Notes under the pieces: model-generated | The model's database searches: none | Told to the model about the DNA's origin: nothing | The model's input: the letters and a program-made list of their open reading frames with translations, nothing else | Shown: one piece after another, positions 63,101-64,000 of the stretch | How positions within the stretch are numbered: the first letter of the stretch is position 1 | Layout of the letters: every line of letters starts with the position of its first letter | Source: Bordetella genomosp. 13 | Lineage (GTDB): Bacteria; Pseudomonadota; Gammaproteobacteria; Burkholderiales; Burkholderiaceae_B | Assembly: GCF_002119665.1 (NCBI RefSeq) | Contig: NZ_CP021111.1 | Location: 5,270,001-5,334,000 of the forward strand | Reading direction: 5' to 3' | Length of the DNA: 64,000 nt | Program-made: the position numbers and the translations under genes

Positions 63101-64000
63101 CAAGCTCACGTTGAACGCCACGCCGGTGCATGTCGATGCCGGCACCCTGGGCGGCAGCTACTACAAGAACAGCCGCTTCGGCGGCGGCCCCGTATCCAGC
63201 GCCGCGGAACTCACCGGCAATGCCGGTACGGTGCGCTCGCTGCGCGACCGCGGCGTCGGCGCGTCGGTGGGATACGAGACTCGCGGCCTGGCCGCCGACA
63301 TCGGCACCACGCCGCTGGGCTTCGAACGCAGCAACGTGGTCGGCGGCGTGAAGCTGAGCGGCGCGATGGGCGATAACAACCGCGCCTGGTACAGCGTCAA
63401 CGTGTCGCGCCGCGCGGTCACCGACAGCGTGGTGTCGTTCGCCGGCGCGCGAGATCCGCGCCTGAATGCCGGCCTGCGCACGCTGGGAGTGGCCGGCAGC
63501 GAGGACGAGACCTGGGGCGCCGTTACCGCCAACGGTCTGTCGGGCCAGATCGGCCTGGAGGAGAACGACGTCGGCGTGTACGGATACGGGTCGTGGCACA
63601 AGCTGCTGGGCCACAACGTCGAATCGAATTCGCGCACCGAGGTCGGCGTCGGCATGTACTCGCGCGTGATCCGCGAACACGATCGCCTGCTGACCGCCGG
63701 CGTCAATCTGGGCGGCATCTTCTACGACAACAACCAGCGCTACTTCACCTACGGCCACGGCGGCTATTTCAGCCCGCAGCAGTTCTACGCGCTGAGTCTG
63801 CCGGTGACGTGGGCGCAGCGGCAGGGCCGCTTCAGCTACAAGCTGCAGGGCTCGGTCGGCGTGCAGTATTTCAAGGAAAACGACGCCGACTACTTCCCCA
63901 CCAGCGGCCTGCTGCAGAACGCCGCCGCGGCGGGCATGGGCGTGGCCAACGGCTTCGGCTTCAGCACCGGCCGGCCCGTCTATGAAGGTCAATCCAAGAC
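60093..64000 (+). CDS. bcsC: Cellulose export protein BcsC, N-terminal part (cut by window edge)
   Basis: Outer-membrane cellulose exporter with a periplasmic TPR scaffold. ATG 60093 follows AAGGAG by seven bases. 1302 codons are visible: signal peptide ending GWAQ (residues 1-24), about 800 residues of TPR repeats, an Ala/Pro/Ser/Thr-rich linker (about residues 840-950), then the start of the C-terminal beta-barrel domain (LRAELDEVMQERSPEIRAGG onward, with VGVGMYSRVIREHDRLLTAG). The protein is usually 1200-1350 residues, so only the last barrel strands lie outside. Confidence 0.95.
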   Translation, partial: MSMSRHTIAAGLLATLLHQAGWAQPDAASTLVEQGRYWQSQGDMRRAAQAWEKLLLTDPNHAEALYGMGLAALRENRGGEAQQYLERLRRLDAKSAYAQRLQQDITLAGGAGKTDLENARAKAAGGDMPGAIADYRRAFQGREPQGELALEYYSRLGYVDGELTPAIAGLERLSRESPGNPNIQLALAKHLIRTENRRAEGVKLLAQLSRRNDVGADALESWRMGLVWIGNPRPAEKPLFEAYLQAHPDDKAIRDQMQRTAAPATAARTSGAARAAAPWRQDPRLARGFAALESGDLVSAEAAFQEKLRESPDNADALGGMGVVRMQQNDPVRAQELLARAASRPGAGANWKKALNGARYWALVDQAESARDAGDTAGARRMLEQAVKLDSGPTAAYNAMGRLYLADNDLAGAERVFRAVLARHRNDPEAMRGLVSVLSQSGRPEEAMALVQTMSPEQAAEVGEVGRLRAAVAAGQARAADQRGDTAGARRALEDAVSNDPTNPWTRYELARLLLRTGADTEAQRVVDGLLQTHPDMPEALYASALVSSERGQSSRAYDTLSRVPEQSRTPEMAALERRLWVQAQAAQAAAMAKAGQPDQARALLASLEPAAAQDPQLLGAIGQAYVDAGDPGRGLSLLRPLVSGAEPGTDVLMPYAGLLLKADQDVEAAGVLRRLQGRPMSAGQRVAFDDLVRLYTVRQADRLRERGDLVAAYDMLSPVLKLRPDDALAQGALARMYAAGGDREKALDIYRKLLEREPDNAQLQIGAAGVAAQLNDWRYAEKALNSALAIAPDDPDVLASAARLYRAQGKTGRAAELYAAAIAAQDKRSAPALASAAAGRAPASVNPFVGRPGQRTQSARSAQVLGDALGEPVLETAQAASYGSDSTTAGAAVMPVAQPASPAAMPSQPPGAYAQETQPMAALPYSGAPARTTTAPAAPAASAVAVGTQPSSLRAELDEVMQERSPEIRAGGSVRANNGESGLSRMTAIEAPVEARLPLGDGKLTLNATPVHVDAGTLGGSYYKNSRFGGGPVSSAAELTGNAGTVRSLRDRGVGASVGYETRGLAADIGTTPLGFERSNVVGGVKLSGAMGDNNRAWYSVNVSRRAVTDSVVSFAGARDPRLNAGLRTLGVAGSEDETWGAVTANGLSGQIGLEENDVGVYGYGSWHKLLGHNVESNSRTEVGVGMYSRVIREHDRLLTAGVNLGGIFYDNNQRYFTYGHGGYFSPQQFYALSLPVTWAQRQGRFSYKLQGSVGVQYFKENDADYFPTSGLLQNAAAAGMGVANGFGFSTGRPVYEGQSK

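Overview
The window is about 64 kb of GC-rich chromosome from a betaproteobacterium, most probably Alcaligenaceae (Bordetella/Achromobacter-like). Reasons: the run tRNA-Tyr, tRNA-Gly, tRNA-Thr, tuf, tRNA-Trp, secE, nusG, rplKAJL, rpoB next to mnmG-rsmG-parA-acetyltransferase-parB; a citrate tripartite uptake operon with its two-component regulator arranged like Bordetella bctDE-bctCBA; and perfect TGTTTCACGTGAAACA parS sites. Genus was judged from gene order only.

Layout. 1-13.5 kb (minus strand): translation/transcription genes, four tRNAs, a cytoplasmic-type asparaginase, the chromosome partition genes and two tRNA/rRNA modification genes. 13.5-16.6 kb: a 3.1-kb stretch with no convincing gene but with one perfect and three degenerate parS sites, a 20-bp tandem repeat and a scatter of DnaA boxes. 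16.6-24.3 kb: a cold-shock gene with a leader that could hide its ribosome binding site, a methionine-type aminotransferase, the tct/bct citrate uptake operon and its regulators, then a short AT-rich region with two perfect DnaA boxes in inverted orientation that looks like a replication origin. The window therefore very probably spans the chromosomal origin region.

24.3-29.9 kb (plus): a five-gene run with overlapping or closely spaced reading frames that matches the mycobacterial route to polyprenyl-phosphate D-arabinofuranose: HAD-UbiA fusion (phosphoribosyl transfer to lipid phosphate plus dephosphorylation), GtrA-like membrane protein, DprE1-like oxidase, DprE2-like reductase, then a GT-C membrane glycosyltransferase. 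GtrA-DprE1-DprE2 is the same order as Rv3789-Rv3790-Rv3791. This is the most striking system here; its acceptor is unknown.

29.9-49.8 kb: a Wzx/Wzy-type exopolysaccharide cluster in four blocks of alternating strand: chain-length regulator, BY-kinase-like ATPase, polymerase/ligase, periplasmic glycosidase, flippase, glycosyltransferase and two CelD/BcsL-type acyltransferases (plus); export protein, SGNH hydrolase, glycosyltransferase and NodB deacetylase (minus); WecG-type transferase and EpsL-like barrel (plus); ManC and an initiating sugar-phosphate transferase (minus).

50.2-64 kb (plus): a cellulose operon bcsD-bcsP-bcsQ-bcsA-bcsB-bcsB2-bcsZ-bcsC with two consecutive bcsB genes; bcsC runs off the window. 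EPS and cellulose genes diverge from a shared 470-bp AT-rich intergenic region, suggesting a joint biofilm-matrix locus close to the origin.
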